A stretch of 64,000 nt of DNA from VYFG01 sp965213885 (GCA_965213885.1 OZ243919.1:1736001-1800000), one strand, 5' to 3'. Shown: positions 53,201 through 61,490, numbered from the stretch's first letter. The notes: generated by a model from the letters alone, not told the origin. A program made the numbers and translations.

Positions 53201-55243
53201 TTGCTGCACCACGCCGTTACCATCCACATATTCCGGTGTCACCGTGACCGTCAGCGTCATCGCTTCCTGGGCATCATGTTGGATGGTGGCCGTGGTGCCC
53301 GTCACGCTCTCACTACCGGTGATGACGGTCTGCTGATCGCTGCTCTCGGCCTCCCAGGATACGTCGTAGGAGGTGGCGTGTGCCACCGCGTCCCAGGAGA
53401 CGCTGGCACTGGCAGCGTCCACCGCCGCCAGCTGCAGGTTGGAGACTGTTTCGGTGGGCGCCTGCGCCGGCGCGGCCTGCGCGGGCGCGTTCTGCAGCGC
53501 GGAAGGGCACGTCGGGTTGGCGGTCAGGTCGAGGGTGTTGCCGGTCATCAGCACGCACCGGGTGACCCGCTCGGCCTCCACGTCGTTCCAGTGCCTGTCC
53601 ACGGGAACGACGCTCCACTCGTACTTCCGGTCGGGCCGGTTGGATGCAAATCGCTTCGCATGGTCATAGCCATGGGCCTCGAGTTCCGCACGCCACGAGG
53701 CGGTGGTCGGGGTGTCGCCGGGAATGATGAAGTCGGCGCGCACGAACTCTTCCTGCATCGCGTGTCCGGACGGGTCCACCGTCCGAAAGCGGACGCGGAA
53801 GCCGGCGAACTTTGCGTTGGCATCGTCATAGTCGTTGTGGTGCGAGTTGTCCGGGTTGTTCCAGCGGAAATCCAGGCCGATGATGTGCGCATAGCCGTCT
53901 TCGCCATCGTCGGACAGGACGAAATGGCCCGACACGTCGGGATCAAGGACGAGGTTGCCGTCGGGGTTGCCGGTGATCTTGGGCGGCTCGGTGTGGTCCG
54001 CCACCCGCACCTCGGCGATCTTGAGGCTGGTGTTTTTCGGGCTGTTGTCGCCCTTGCGGTTGTACGTGTGAGAGGAATAACCCCATCCGGGCGTGTTGTG
54101 CCGGAAAGCGAAGTGCCAGATGGGCAGTGGCGTGGTGACGTCGTGCTGGGCGCAATGGACGTTTATCGTCACCGTTTTCGGCTGGTCCCAGTTCTGGGCG
54201 GTAAAGGTCAGGTACGTGTTGAGATAACGCCTTTCGCCAACGGGCTCACCCTGGTTCAAAACAGGGCTATTTTCGATGGAGATCCTGCCTTGCCGGATCG
54301 GGGGCCAGCCGATGCCGTGGATCCGCGCGTTTTGCACGAACGGGCCAATCGCACTTGAATCCAGATCGGTGGGCTCCCAGATCTCCACGCTCACGACCTT
54401 GCCCGGGCCGGGGCTGCGGTCAAGCTGAACCTTGTAGGTCTCTGTCGTGAGCACGGGCCCGTAGTTGCGGGTTACTCTGATGCCGGTTTTTGATCCGTCG
54501 TATGTAAAATCAGTCAATGTCTTCTCATCGCCTACGTGGCTGTCCGAGCAGCTGTCGGCCTGCAGCTCATCAACCACGAACTCATCCTCGCTGAGCACAA
54601 TCTGCGGCATGCTGCCATCAGGAAATGTGGTGCCCGCTTCCCTGATCGTGATGGTGAAGGAATGATCAAAGGGCCCGTTATCTTGATCCCTGACCCTGAT
54701 ATTGAATGTCTCATCCGGATCGTCGATCGAGTCTGCATTTGTGCGTACTTCGATTGTGAAGGTACGAGTACTTTTAGTTCCTGGGGTGTAGCAGACATCC
54801 CAGTCGAACGGTGATCCAAAACGCATAAATAAATCTACAGTACTGCACAGCCGAACTGTTGCAGTAGCATCACCTGCCAAACTCGGATCTTCTACTATTA
54901 AATTAGTCGACCAGGTGGACGGTACAGTGATGATGAAGGTCTTGGTCTCGCCTTCGGTGATCTCCATGGAGTCGATCGTCTGTGCGGCGACCGGAGCGGC
55001 GAGGGTGAGCAGGAGTGCGACAACTGCAACACGGCGCAGGACGCCGGTAAGGGTGCAGCGGGCGGGAAGGTCGGATTCAGATAGAGAGGCTAAAAGCCCT
55101 GGGCGACGAAGCCATGAAGACGCAAATCGGCTCGGCTCGGCTCGGCTCGGCTCGGCTCGGCTCGGCTCGGCTCGGCTCGGCTCGGCTCGGCTCGGCTCGG
55201 CTCGGCTCGGCTCGGCTCGGCTCGGCTCGGCTCGGCTCGGCAA
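50219..55243 (-). CDS. Large autotransporter with Calx-beta repeats, repeat-controlled 5' end
   Basis: Surface/secreted protein of about 1,674 residues. A signal-like segment (VLRRVAVVALLLTLAAPVAA) is followed by adhesin-like repeats with Calx-beta or cadherin-type features (DDDTDEADGSVSVTLGTGTG, DDGVDEPDGSITATLGTGTG), a fibronectin-III-like stretch (VSNLQLAAVDAASASVSWDA), and a Gln/Ser/Asp-rich linker. The C-terminal beta-barrel ends in MTVRW with a terminal aromatic. No in-frame ATG, GTG or TTG lies between the 5-bp repeat tract and the signal peptide, so translation must begin upstream of the repeats or at a CTG. In this sequence the TTG at 55243 is in frame; the ATG at 55247 is not. The PSRAE leader it would add is an artefact of the repeats. 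Confidence 0.85.
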   Translation of the reverse strand: MPSRAEPSRAEPSRAEPSRAEPSRAEPSRAEPSRAEPSRFASSWLRRPGLLASLSESDLPARCTLTGVLRRVAVVALLLTLAAPVAAQTIDSMEITEGETKTFIITVPSTWSTNLIVEDPSLAGDATATVRLCSTVDLFMRFGSPFDWDVCYTPGTKSTRTFTIEVRTNADSIDDPDETFNIRVRDQDNGPFDHSFTITIREAGTTFPDGSMPQIVLSEDEFVVDELQADSCSDSHVGDEKTLTDFTYDGSKTGIRVTRNYGPVLTTETYKVQLDRSPGPGKVVSVEIWEPTDLDSSAIGPFVQNARIHGIGWPPIRQGRISIENSPVLNQGEPVGERRYLNTYLTFTAQNWDQPKTVTINVHCAQHDVTTPLPIWHFAFRHNTPGWGYSSHTYNRKGDNSPKNTSLKIAEVRVADHTEPPKITGNPDGNLVLDPDVSGHFVLSDDGEDGYAHIIGLDFRWNNPDNSHHNDYDDANAKFAGFRVRFRTVDPSGHAMQEEFVRADFIIPGDTPTTASWRAELEAHGYDHAKRFASNRPDRKYEWSVVPVDRHWNDVEAERVTRCVLMTGNTLDLTANPTCPSALQNAPAQAAPAQAPTETVSNLQLAAVDAASASVSWDAVAHATSYDVSWEAESSDQQTVITGSESVTGTTATIQHDAQEAMTLTVTVTPEYVDGNGVVQQLDTLAATATLKVGPDSDALSASAESADSQTPSCVSDALLADAQLAATETWRTSGHVERWSRVLAAFGVDNAYSNNPMTVAEAQAQADRGLKRWAPVAPALECLANPPQEEKARAEEQPIIPTTPELSLRAGSAVDEGGHATFTVTADPAPATDLTVTYTVAQSGEYLAAPGAGSRTVTLTAGATSTDLSVATVDDDTDEADGSVSVTLGTGTGYTIATGQGHAAVAVRDNDEPVVSITAGSGVTEGTSASFTVSASPVPAAPLDITLSVAQSGDFAASGETGSRTLTVPTSGSMTVEVATVDDGVDEPDGSITATLGTGTGYTRAAAPDHAATVAVSDNDAPSSGPTISIADASFKENQRNGHFTVTLSEKVAWPVHVYYATRDSTPVSAKAGEDYLAWQRSWRLRARFQPGQTETQIHVPLYNDSHDEDPETFEMVLFDAGVNGPPGVSVSIADGIAVGTITNDDPMPAAWLSRFGRTVAEQALDGISGRLSAPRTAGTEGTFGGISLQPRDSGDGDSGQSDQSDPFNSFDPFSQLNQSDPVLHGFGIEGIDTNEGVDGMAPPGIRTMTLQELLLGSHFTATGPGDSSGGSLALWGRASHSSFDGREGTFSLDGEATTALLGTDYARGKWLVGMALLQSGGEGGYRDTETGSRAASQVCTDADHDMDPQTREVLCGGAVREGDGTVESSLTAAVPYGAIRVSERLKLWGALGYGTGEVTLEPEVGGSLRSDLTWTMASAGLRGDVIAPPAQGSGPALAITSDALWSRTESDRTSELAASDSDVTRLRLGLEGSWRIATEGGGHVTPKVELGLRRDGGDAESGSGVEVGGGIAWVDPSLGLSLDLSGRTLITHEADDLEDRGFAASLAFDPDPASERGLSLALRQEMGGQAEGGLDALFRADPLEDRTGSGETAARWTVEAAYGFPALGGRFMGSPHAGFGFMGDGRDLTVGWRLSRVSSGVPDLSFGVRATRRESMGAAPAHAAGFEMTVRW
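55131..55240. repeat. 22 tandem copies of a 5-bp repeat (CTCGG), phase-variation tract
   Basis: Plus-strand CTCGG repeated 22 times without a break (110 bp), after a degenerate copy ATCGG; on the coding strand it reads CCGAG. Five is not a multiple of three, so gaining or losing a copy shifts the reading frame of the autotransporter. The upstream ATG (55247) needs one more copy, or two fewer, to be in frame. There are no spacers, so this is not a CRISPR array. Confidence 0.95.
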
Positions 55244-55593
55244 TCATGGTCTGACCATCATCTGAACATGTCAACCCCGGGGTCGCGCCCGAATCCGAAC
55301 AGAACGCCCAAAGGAATCCTCGGAATTTCCCAATGTCGGTGGTGCGTTGCTGTCCGCTCCCGTGGTTCCGGTCGTTCATCGCTGTGCCTCTTCTGTGGAT
55401 TGCTTCAGGAATCCTGATAAGGATTGCATGGGCTACGGGACCGGCCGGATACCAACTCCCGCCGCCCGCGCAGATACGGTCGGGATTCTCCTACAGAGCC
55501 GCTCCATTAGCAAGACTGACTAACCGCGGCCTGAATAAGGGGATGAGGGGTCGATAGGCGCGAGGCGGTGCGGCACCGTGCCGGACCGTTATA
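55244..55593. promoter_or_regulatory. Upstream region of the autotransporter
   Basis: About 350 bp between divergent genes. On the minus strand a perfect TTGACA lies at 55269-55274, with only a weak -10-like CATGAT 19 bp later. A TATAAT at 55590-55595 serves the plus strand. No gene is supported; ORFs here are short and unconserved. Confidence 0.45.
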
Positions 55594-55623
55594 ATGCACG
55601 TTTTCATCCGGCGGCCACAACCC

Positions 55624-56508
55624 ATGTACCAGAACAGGAATCCCCGAATCGGGTTTATCGGCATCGGTCTGATGGGCCGCCCCATGGTACTGCGGCTTCT
55701 GCTCGCCAACTACGTGGTGCGGGTCTGGAATCGCAGCCCGGCCAAGGTTGCGGAAGTGACCACCGCAGGCGCAGTTCCCTGCGCCTCGCCCGCAGAGCTG
55801 GCCCGGGGGTCGGACGTGATCCTGCTGTGCCTCGCCAATACCCAGGCCGTGGAGTCCGTGGCCGGCGACGGCGACTTCCTCGCCGGACTTGACCCCGACA
55901 GCATCGTGGTGGACCTTTCCAGCATCTCCCCGGAGGCGACCCGCACCCTGGCGTCAAGGGTTGCCGAGGTCTCCGGCGCCAACTGGATCGACGCACCGGT
56001 GTCCGGCGGCGTCCCCGGGGCGGAAGCGGGTGAACTGGTCATCATGGCGGGCGGGGACCAGCAGGCGCTGGAGCGTGCCGGACCGGTGCTGGCGCCGCTG
56101 TCGAAGCGTGTCACCCGCATGGGCCCGAGCGGTGCCGGCCAGACCGCCAAGCTGTGCAACCAGATCATCGTGGGCTGCAATATTACAGCCATCGGGGAAG
56201 CCTTCCGACTTGCCCGGATTGCCGGCGTGGACACCGCACTGCTGCACGACGCATTGTCGGGGGGGTTCGCGGATTCACTGCCGTTCCAGATATTCGGGCG
56301 GCGCATGGCCGACGGCAACGAAATCCCGGTGTCCGCCAAGATCACAACCATGCTGAAGGATCTCGATGGCGCCGACGACGCCGCAACCGGCATGGGCCTG
56401 GACCTTGCACTGACACGGACTGCGGCGGCACTCCTCAGGGCAAGAACCGATCAGGGTGATGCGGAGCGTTGCATCACCTCCATGGTGGAGCCGTCCGCGC
56501 CGTCATGA
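55624..56508 (+). CDS. Beta-hydroxyacid dehydrogenase (3-hydroxyisobutyrate / tartronate semialdehyde reductase type)
   Basis: NAD(P)-dependent Rossmann-fold dehydrogenase of 294 residues. Motifs: RIGFIGIGLMGRPMVLRLL (cofactor site), then VVDLSSISPEATR, DAPVSGGVPGAEAG and the catalytic Lys region GAGQTAKLCNQI. The ATG at 55624 is preferred; the ATG at 55594 falls inside a TATAAT at 55590-55595. Substrate unknown. It converges with the PRTase gene and overlaps its end by 6 bp. Confidence 0.88.
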   Translation: MYQNRNPRIGFIGIGLMGRPMVLRLLLANYVVRVWNRSPAKVAEVTTAGAVPCASPAELARGSDVILLCLANTQAVESVAGDGDFLAGLDPDSIVVDLSSISPEATRTLASRVAEVSGANWIDAPVSGGVPGAEAGELVIMAGGDQQALERAGPVLAPLSKRVTRMGPSGAGQTAKLCNQIIVGCNITAIGEAFRLARIAGVDTALLHDALSGGFADSLPFQIFGRRMADGNEIPVSAKITTMLKDLDGADDAATGMGLDLALTRTAAALLRARTDQGDAERCITSMVEPSAPS

Positions 56509-57099
56509 GTCCGGCGCCGAGATGGATTCCAGAACGGGCGCCGCCCAGGCCTTGTGGGCGCGGATTTCCGTCAGGCTGAGTCCGGAAAGTTCGTAGGGCA
56601 GCACCAGCCAGCGGTCAGTTTCGTTGATGAAGTAGTCCGGTGCCGGACGACCGGGAACCGGCCGGTACCAGACTGCGGCCACCCGAATGTCCGCAGGCGT
56701 GTTCTGGCGCAGTTTGCGGCGGAGCTTCTCCTTTACGGCCTGGACACTGTGGCCGCTGCTGAAGACATCATCAACCAGTAGCAACCGATGCTCGGCCTCC
56801 AGGCGATCCTCGAGGTATTCCAGTCCATGGACCCGGATGCGATCGGAGTTCCTGATCATGTCGGGATAGTCCTGCATGCCCCGGTAGGATGTCCGGATGG
56901 CGATATGGTCGGTTTCCACACCCAGGTACTGCAGGCATTCCTGTACCACGATGCCGGCCACACTGCCCCCACGCCAGATTCCCACGATGAAATCCGGCCG
57001 GAACCCGCTGGAAAATACCCGGCGCCCGAGCCGGAATCCGTCCAGTATCAGGGCCTGCTCCTCAATGTAGATCTTTTCAGCAGTCCGGGACGGATTCAT
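56503..57099 (-). CDS. Phosphoribosyltransferase-fold protein, paralogue A
   Basis: A 198-residue type I PRTase of the hypoxanthine/xanthine type: DFIVGIWRGGSVAGIVVQEC, TDHIAIRTSYRG, the PRPP loop LLLVDDVFSSGHSVQAV, and WLVLPYELSGLSL at the end. It is a clear paralogue of the next gene, sharing IWRGG, TDHIAIRTS, VHGL and LLLVDDVF. It faces away from that gene with only 16 bp between start codons, and converges with the dehydrogenase, overlapping by 6 bp. No ribosome-binding site is visible. Substrate unknown; it could be a regulator rather than a salvage enzyme. Confidence 0.85.
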   Translation of the reverse strand: MNPSRTAEKIYIEEQALILDGFRLGRRVFSSGFRPDFIVGIWRGGSVAGIVVQECLQYLGVETDHIAIRTSYRGMQDYPDMIRNSDRIRVHGLEYLEDRLEAEHRLLLVDDVFSSGHSVQAVKEKLRRKLRQNTPADIRVAAVWYRPVPGRPAPDYFINETDRWLVLPYELSGLSLTEIRAHKAWAAPVLESISAPDS

Positions 57100-57115
57100 G
57101 CGCTAGAATTGTAGC
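57100..57115. promoter_or_regulatory. 16-bp gap between two divergent PRTase paralogues
   Basis: The whole gap is GCGCTAGAATTGTAGC. GCTA, AATT and TAGC (57102-57115) are symmetric around the centre. It is too short for two standard promoters, so promoters must extend into the opposite gene, or a shared symmetric site controls both. Confidence 0.45.
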
Positions 57116-57673
57116 ATGAGTGAGAAGCTCTATCTGAACGCCCAGGATCTGCTGAACGATGCCATGCATCTCGGCGCCATGGTGGTCAACAGCGGCTTCA
57201 GGCCCAACTTCATGGTCGGCATCTGGCGCGGCGGTACGCCGATCGGCATCGCGGTACAGGAGGTGCTGTCCTGGGCCGGCATCGAAACCGACCATATCGC
57301 GATACGCACCTCGTCCTACGACCAGTCTATCGACCGGCGGGGACACTCCGTGCGTGTCCATGGCCTGCGCTATCTCGTGGACAGGGTCAACGCCGAGGAC
57401 CGATTGCTCCTGGTGGACGATGTCTTCGACACGGGCCTGACCATACAGGAAGTCATCGACAAGTTGCGGCGGAAGGCGCGGCTGAACACACCGCGCGACA
57501 TTCGCGTCGCCGTCCCCTGGTACAAGCCTTCGCGCAACCTGGTCGGCAGGGCGCCGGACTACTACCTGCACGAAACCGCGCGATGGATCAAGTTTCCCCA
57601 CTCCCTGGAAGGACTGAGCGATGACGAGATACGAAAATTCCGACCTGAAATCTGGGAGGTACTGAACGAATGA
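57116..57673 (+). CDS. Phosphoribosyltransferase-fold protein, paralogue B
   Basis: A 185-residue PRTase with NFMVGIWRGGTPIGIAVQEV, TDHIAIRTSSYDQ, the PRPP loop LLLVDDVFDTGLTIQEV and a closing WIKFPHSLEGLSDDEI. It resembles the gene across the gap and hypoxanthine PRTases in general. No Shine-Dalgarno sequence precedes its ATG, so initiation may be leaderless. It overlaps the amidase by 4 bp (ATGA) and thus heads a four-gene operon (PRTase-amidase-deacetylase-aminotransferase). Confidence 0.85.
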   Translation: MSEKLYLNAQDLLNDAMHLGAMVVNSGFRPNFMVGIWRGGTPIGIAVQEVLSWAGIETDHIAIRTSSYDQSIDRRGHSVRVHGLRYLVDRVNAEDRLLLVDDVFDTGLTIQEVIDKLRRKARLNTPRDIRVAVPWYKPSRNLVGRAPDYYLHETARWIKFPHSLEGLSDDEIRKFRPEIWEVLNE

Positions 57674-59109
57674 GCGACACCGACCTGTGCTATCTGACCG
57701 GTGTCGAGGCCCTGGCCCTGTTCCGGAACGGCGACCTGTCGCCTGTCGAACTGATGCAGGCCGTGATCGGGCGGGCGGAATCCATGCAGCCCCGGATCAA
57801 CGCATTCACGGACACGTTCTACGAACAGGCGCTGGCGGCGGCGGCCATGGCAGAGAAACGCTATCGGGGGGGCCGCCCGCGCAAACTGGAGGGTCTGCCC
57901 CTTGCCGTCAAGGACGAACTGCGCCTCAAGGGAACCCGGCGCACCTCTTCCTCCCTGGTATTCCGGGACCGCGTGGACGACGATTCCGACGTCATCATCG
58001 ATCGCCTGCTGCGCGCGGGCAGCATTCCCGTGGCCAAGACCGCCACCCCGGAGTTCTGCCTGCTCGGCTCCTGCCACTCCCGGCTTTTCGGCGTGACCCG
58101 GAATCCCTGGGACCTGGACCTGACACCGGGCGGCTCGTCCGGTGGCACAGGCGCCGCGCTGGCGGCCGGCATGGCCATCCTCGGGACCGGCACGGATATC
58201 GGCGGCTCCATCCGGATTCCCGCGGCACAGTGCGGAATCGTGGGCTACAAGCCGCCCTACGGTCGCAACCCCGAGATCCCGGTCTTCAACCTGGATGCTT
58301 ACAGCCACTCCGGCCCCATGACCCGCTCGGTGGCGGATGCCGCACTGATGCAGAATGTCATATCCGGCCCGCACAACCAGGACATCGCCACGCTCCGAAA
58401 CCGGGTCAGGCTGGATACGGAAAGCGTCCCGGAAAACCTTGATGGCTGGCGGATCGCCTGGTCGATGGATCTCGGGTTCATGGAAATCGACCGTGATGTC
58501 GAGAACAATACCCTGCGCGCCCTGGATACGTTCCGGAATCTTGGCGCGACCGTGGAACACGTCGACCTCGGCTGGAATCATGAGATTATCCATGCGGCCC
58601 ATGCGTACTGGTCGCACAACTGGGCGGTCACCATACAGGGACTGCTGGACACCCACCGCGGGGACCTCACCGACTACACGGTCTTCTTCATCGAGCGGTC
58701 CCGACAGTCCACCCGGGCGGATTACCTGCGCTCGCTGCAGATCAAGGTGGAAATGTACCGGGTGTTCGGTCCGCTGATGGACCGGTTCGACCTGTTCGTC
58801 TGCCCGACCCTGGCCACCAACCACATCCCGGCGGAGTTCACCTGGCCGGACAGCGAGGTGCTGATCAACGGGAAAGTCGTGGTCTCCGACGAGGAATACT
58901 GGTCGCTGACCTATCCTTTCAACATGCTGAGCCGCTGTCCCGCCCTCGCCGTCCCGTCGGGGGTGGGCGGCAACGGGGTGCCCACCGGCATCCAGCTGGT
59001 CGCGCGCACCTATGCGGACCGCAAGGTCATGGAGGCCGGCAAGGCCTTCGAGGCCGCGTCCGGCGCCATTCCCGGCTGGCTCCTGGACCGGCGCCTCCCT
59101 GCCGGCTGA
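57670..59109 (+). CDS. Amidase-signature-family amidohydrolase
   Basis: A 479-residue amidase (AS family) with the Ser-cisSer-Lys triad in context: LAVKDELRLKGT (Lys, near 78-80), TPGGSSGGTGAAL (Ser) and GTDIGGSIRIPAA (Ser nucleophile). The C-terminal part, YWSLTYPFNMLSRCPALAVP, is typical. It cleaves a C-N bond in an unknown amide. GatA is unlikely as no gatB/C accompanies it. Coupled to the PRTase by a 4-bp overlap; the deacetylase follows after 26 bp. Confidence 0.9.
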   Translation: MSDTDLCYLTGVEALALFRNGDLSPVELMQAVIGRAESMQPRINAFTDTFYEQALAAAAMAEKRYRGGRPRKLEGLPLAVKDELRLKGTRRTSSSLVFRDRVDDDSDVIIDRLLRAGSIPVAKTATPEFCLLGSCHSRLFGVTRNPWDLDLTPGGSSGGTGAALAAGMAILGTGTDIGGSIRIPAAQCGIVGYKPPYGRNPEIPVFNLDAYSHSGPMTRSVADAALMQNVISGPHNQDIATLRNRVRLDTESVPENLDGWRIAWSMDLGFMEIDRDVENNTLRALDTFRNLGATVEHVDLGWNHEIIHAAHAYWSHNWAVTIQGLLDTHRGDLTDYTVFFIERSRQSTRADYLRSLQIKVEMYRVFGPLMDRFDLFVCPTLATNHIPAEFTWPDSEVLINGKVVVSDEEYWSLTYPFNMLSRCPALAVPSGVGGNGVPTGIQLVARTYADRKVMEAGKAFEAASGAIPGWLLDRRLPAG

Positions 59110-59135
59110 TCCACCCCCGCCACCCGGAATACGAC

Positions 59136-60164
59136 ATGCTGACCGTCTACAGTCCCGACCACGAGCTGCGCAACGCGAAAACCGAACTCTACGGCGGGGA
59201 ACTGGTGCCGCCGTTTGAATGCCCGGAGCGCATGCAGTATGTCCTCGAACGGATTCACGAGGTCCGGCTTGGAGAGGTGATCGGGCCCGAGGACTTCAGC
59301 ATCGATCCCGTACTGCGCATCCATGACCCGGGGTTCGTGGATTTCCTGCAATCCTGCTGGGCCGAATGGCAGGCCACGGGGTACCGGGGCGAGGCCATTC
59401 CCTGCGTTTTTCCCGCCCGCGGCATGCAACAGCGTATTCCGGACCACATCGAGGGCCGGCTGGGATACTACGCCATGGCGCTCGAGACTTCCATCTGCGA
59501 GGGGACGTGGTCCGCAGCCCGTTCCAGTGCGAACGTCGCGCTCACCGCCCAGTCCAGGGTCCATTCGTCCGGCGAAGCCGTCTTCGCCCTTTGCCGCCCG
59601 CCCGGACACCATGCATCCGCCGACCAGTACGGCGGCTACTGCTTCATCAACAACGCCGCGGTCTGCGCCCAGGCTTTCCTGGACCAGGGCGCATCGCGAG
59701 TGGCGATCCTGGATGTGGACTTCCATCACGGCAATGGCACCCAGACCATTTTCTATCACCGGGGCGACGTGCAGTTCATCTCCCTTCATGGCGACCCCAG
59801 GGATGCCTTCCCCCATTTTCTCGGCTATGCCGACGAAACCGGCGCCGGCCCCGGGGAAGGCTTCAACCACAATTTTCCCCTCGGTCCCGGTACCGCCTAC
59901 GATACCTGGAGCGATGCACTCAGGCAGGCCTGCGGGCGGATCCGGGAGTACGGCCCCGATGCGCTGGTGGTTTCACTGGGCGTGGACACCTTCGAGTATG
60001 ACCCGATCTCGTTTTTCAGGCTCACCTCGGATGATTTCAGACGATACGGCACGGTGATCGCCGGACTGGACCTCCCCACGCTGTTCATCATGGAGGGTGG
60101 CTACGCGGTGGAGGAGATCGGCATCAACACCGTGAACGTCCTCATCGGTTTTGAGGGGCACTGA
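59136..60164 (+). CDS. aphA: Acetylpolyamine amidohydrolase (class II HDAC-like)
   Basis: Zinc deacetylase of 342 residues. The catalytic residues fall at the numbers I recall for the Mycoplana enzyme: His158-His159 (RPPGHHA), zinc ligands Asp195 and His197 (DVDFHHGNG) and Asp284 (SLGVDTFEYDP), and Tyr323 (GGYAVEE). It should remove acetyl groups from acetylputrescine, acetylspermidine or related amines. Its place between an amidase and an aminotransferase fits breakdown of an acylated polyamine. Complete. Confidence 0.9.
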   Translation: MLTVYSPDHELRNAKTELYGGELVPPFECPERMQYVLERIHEVRLGEVIGPEDFSIDPVLRIHDPGFVDFLQSCWAEWQATGYRGEAIPCVFPARGMQQRIPDHIEGRLGYYAMALETSICEGTWSAARSSANVALTAQSRVHSSGEAVFALCRPPGHHASADQYGGYCFINNAAVCAQAFLDQGASRVAILDVDFHHGNGTQTIFYHRGDVQFISLHGDPRDAFPHFLGYADETGAGPGEGFNHNFPLGPGTAYDTWSDALRQACGRIREYGPDALVVSLGVDTFEYDPISFFRLTSDDFRRYGTVIAGLDLPTLFIMEGGYAVEEIGINTVNVLIGFEGH

Positions 60165-60176
60165 GACGGCCGCGCC

Positions 60177-61490
60177 ATGCTGATTCCCGACAGTGATCGC
60201 CCCCGCCTCGACGCGGCGCTCGCCGAGGCACGGGCACGCTATGTTGCCGACAACCCGGAATCGGAGGCCGCGCATCACCAGGCCCGGCGGTTCATGCCCG
60301 GGGGCAACACCCGCACGGTGCTGTACAACGACCCCTTTCCCCTGCGCGTGGTGTCCGGACAGGGGGTCCGCATTACCGACGCCGACGACCATGTGTACCT
60401 GAATCTCCTGGGGGAGTACACCGCGGGGCTGTTCGGGCATACCCATCCAGTGATCCGCGCCGCCATCGACAGCGCGCTGGATGGCGGAATCAACCTGAGT
60501 GCGCACAATGCCCATGAGATCCGCCTGGCGGAACTGGTCTGCGGGCGGTTTCCGTCCATCGACCGTGTCCGCTTCACCAATTCGGGCACCGAGGCAAACC
60601 TGATGGCCATCGCCACTGCCCGGCATCACACCGGCCGCAAGAAGGTCATGGTCATGCACGGCGGCTACCATGGCGGTCTGCTCTATTTCGGCGGCGGCGG
60701 CATTCCCATCAATGCCCCCTACGATTTCGTGCTGGGACGGTTCAACCGGATGGACGCCACCCGCAACCTGATCCGCGGCAACGCCGGCGACCTGGCCTGT
60801 GTCCTCGTCGAGCCGATGATGGGTTCCGCCGGGTGCCTGCCCGCGGATCCGGATTTTCTCCGCATGCTGCGGGAGGAAACCCGGAATGCGGGCACCATCC
60901 TCATCTTCGATGAGGTGATGACCTCCCGCCTGTCACCGGGCGGCGCACAGCAACGCTACGATGTGTTGCCGGACCTGACCACGCTCGGCAAGTACATCGG
61001 CGGCGGGATGTCCTTCGGTGCCTTCGGCGGCCCACCGGAAATCATGGCGATGTACGACCCGCAGCGGCCGAATGCCATGCCCCATGCCGGCACCTTCAAC
61101 AACAATACCCTGAGCATGGCCGCAGGCGCAGCGGCCATGGGAGAAGTGTTCACCCCCCGGGCAGCATCCGCGCTCAATGCACGGGGGGACGCGCTGCGCC
61201 GGAGACTGAACACCATGGCGGAGGAATGCGGCGCCCCTGTCCACCTGACCGGAGCCGGTTCGCTGATGAACCTGCACGGCTGCCGAACGGAAATCCGCAA
61301 CCCGGAAGAGCTGGACGCCAGCGATGACCGGATCAGGCAGCTGGTGTTCCTGGAGTTGCTGGCGCGTGGTTTCTATATTGCCCGAAGGGGCTTTATCGCT
61401 TTGATGCTGCCGCACACCGACGGGGATCTGGAGAGGTTCTCGGAAGCCATGGGGGACATATTGGAAGAACACGCCCGGACCTGGGGCTGA
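60177..61490 (+). CDS. Class III aminotransferase (glutamate-1-semialdehyde aminomutase-like)
   Basis: PLP enzyme of 437 residues. Conserved: MPGGNTRTVLYNDPFPLRV, GGYHGGLLYFGGG, FDEVMTSRLSPGG and the PLP-lysine segment TTLGKYIGGGMSFGAFGG. The family includes glutamate-1-semialdehyde 2,1-aminomutase, but it also covers many omega-amino acid transaminases. Operon position after an acetylpolyamine amidohydrolase suggests transamination of the freed amine; this is inference. Confidence 0.85.
   Translation: MLIPDSDRPRLDAALAEARARYVADNPESEAAHHQARRFMPGGNTRTVLYNDPFPLRVVSGQGVRITDADDHVYLNLLGEYTAGLFGHTHPVIRAAIDSALDGGINLSAHNAHEIRLAELVCGRFPSIDRVRFTNSGTEANLMAIATARHHTGRKKVMVMHGGYHGGLLYFGGGGIPINAPYDFVLGRFNRMDATRNLIRGNAGDLACVLVEPMMGSAGCLPADPDFLRMLREETRNAGTILIFDEVMTSRLSPGGAQQRYDVLPDLTTLGKYIGGGMSFGAFGGPPEIMAMYDPQRPNAMPHAGTFNNNTLSMAAGAAAMGEVFTPRAASALNARGDALRRRLNTMAEECGAPVHLTGAGSLMNLHGCRTEIRNPEELDASDDRIRQLVFLELLARGFYIARRGFIALMLPHTDGDLERFSEAMGDILEEHARTWG

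Noticed and set aside
55131..55240. Possible CRISPR array
   Set aside because: A pure 5-bp tandem repeat with no spacers.
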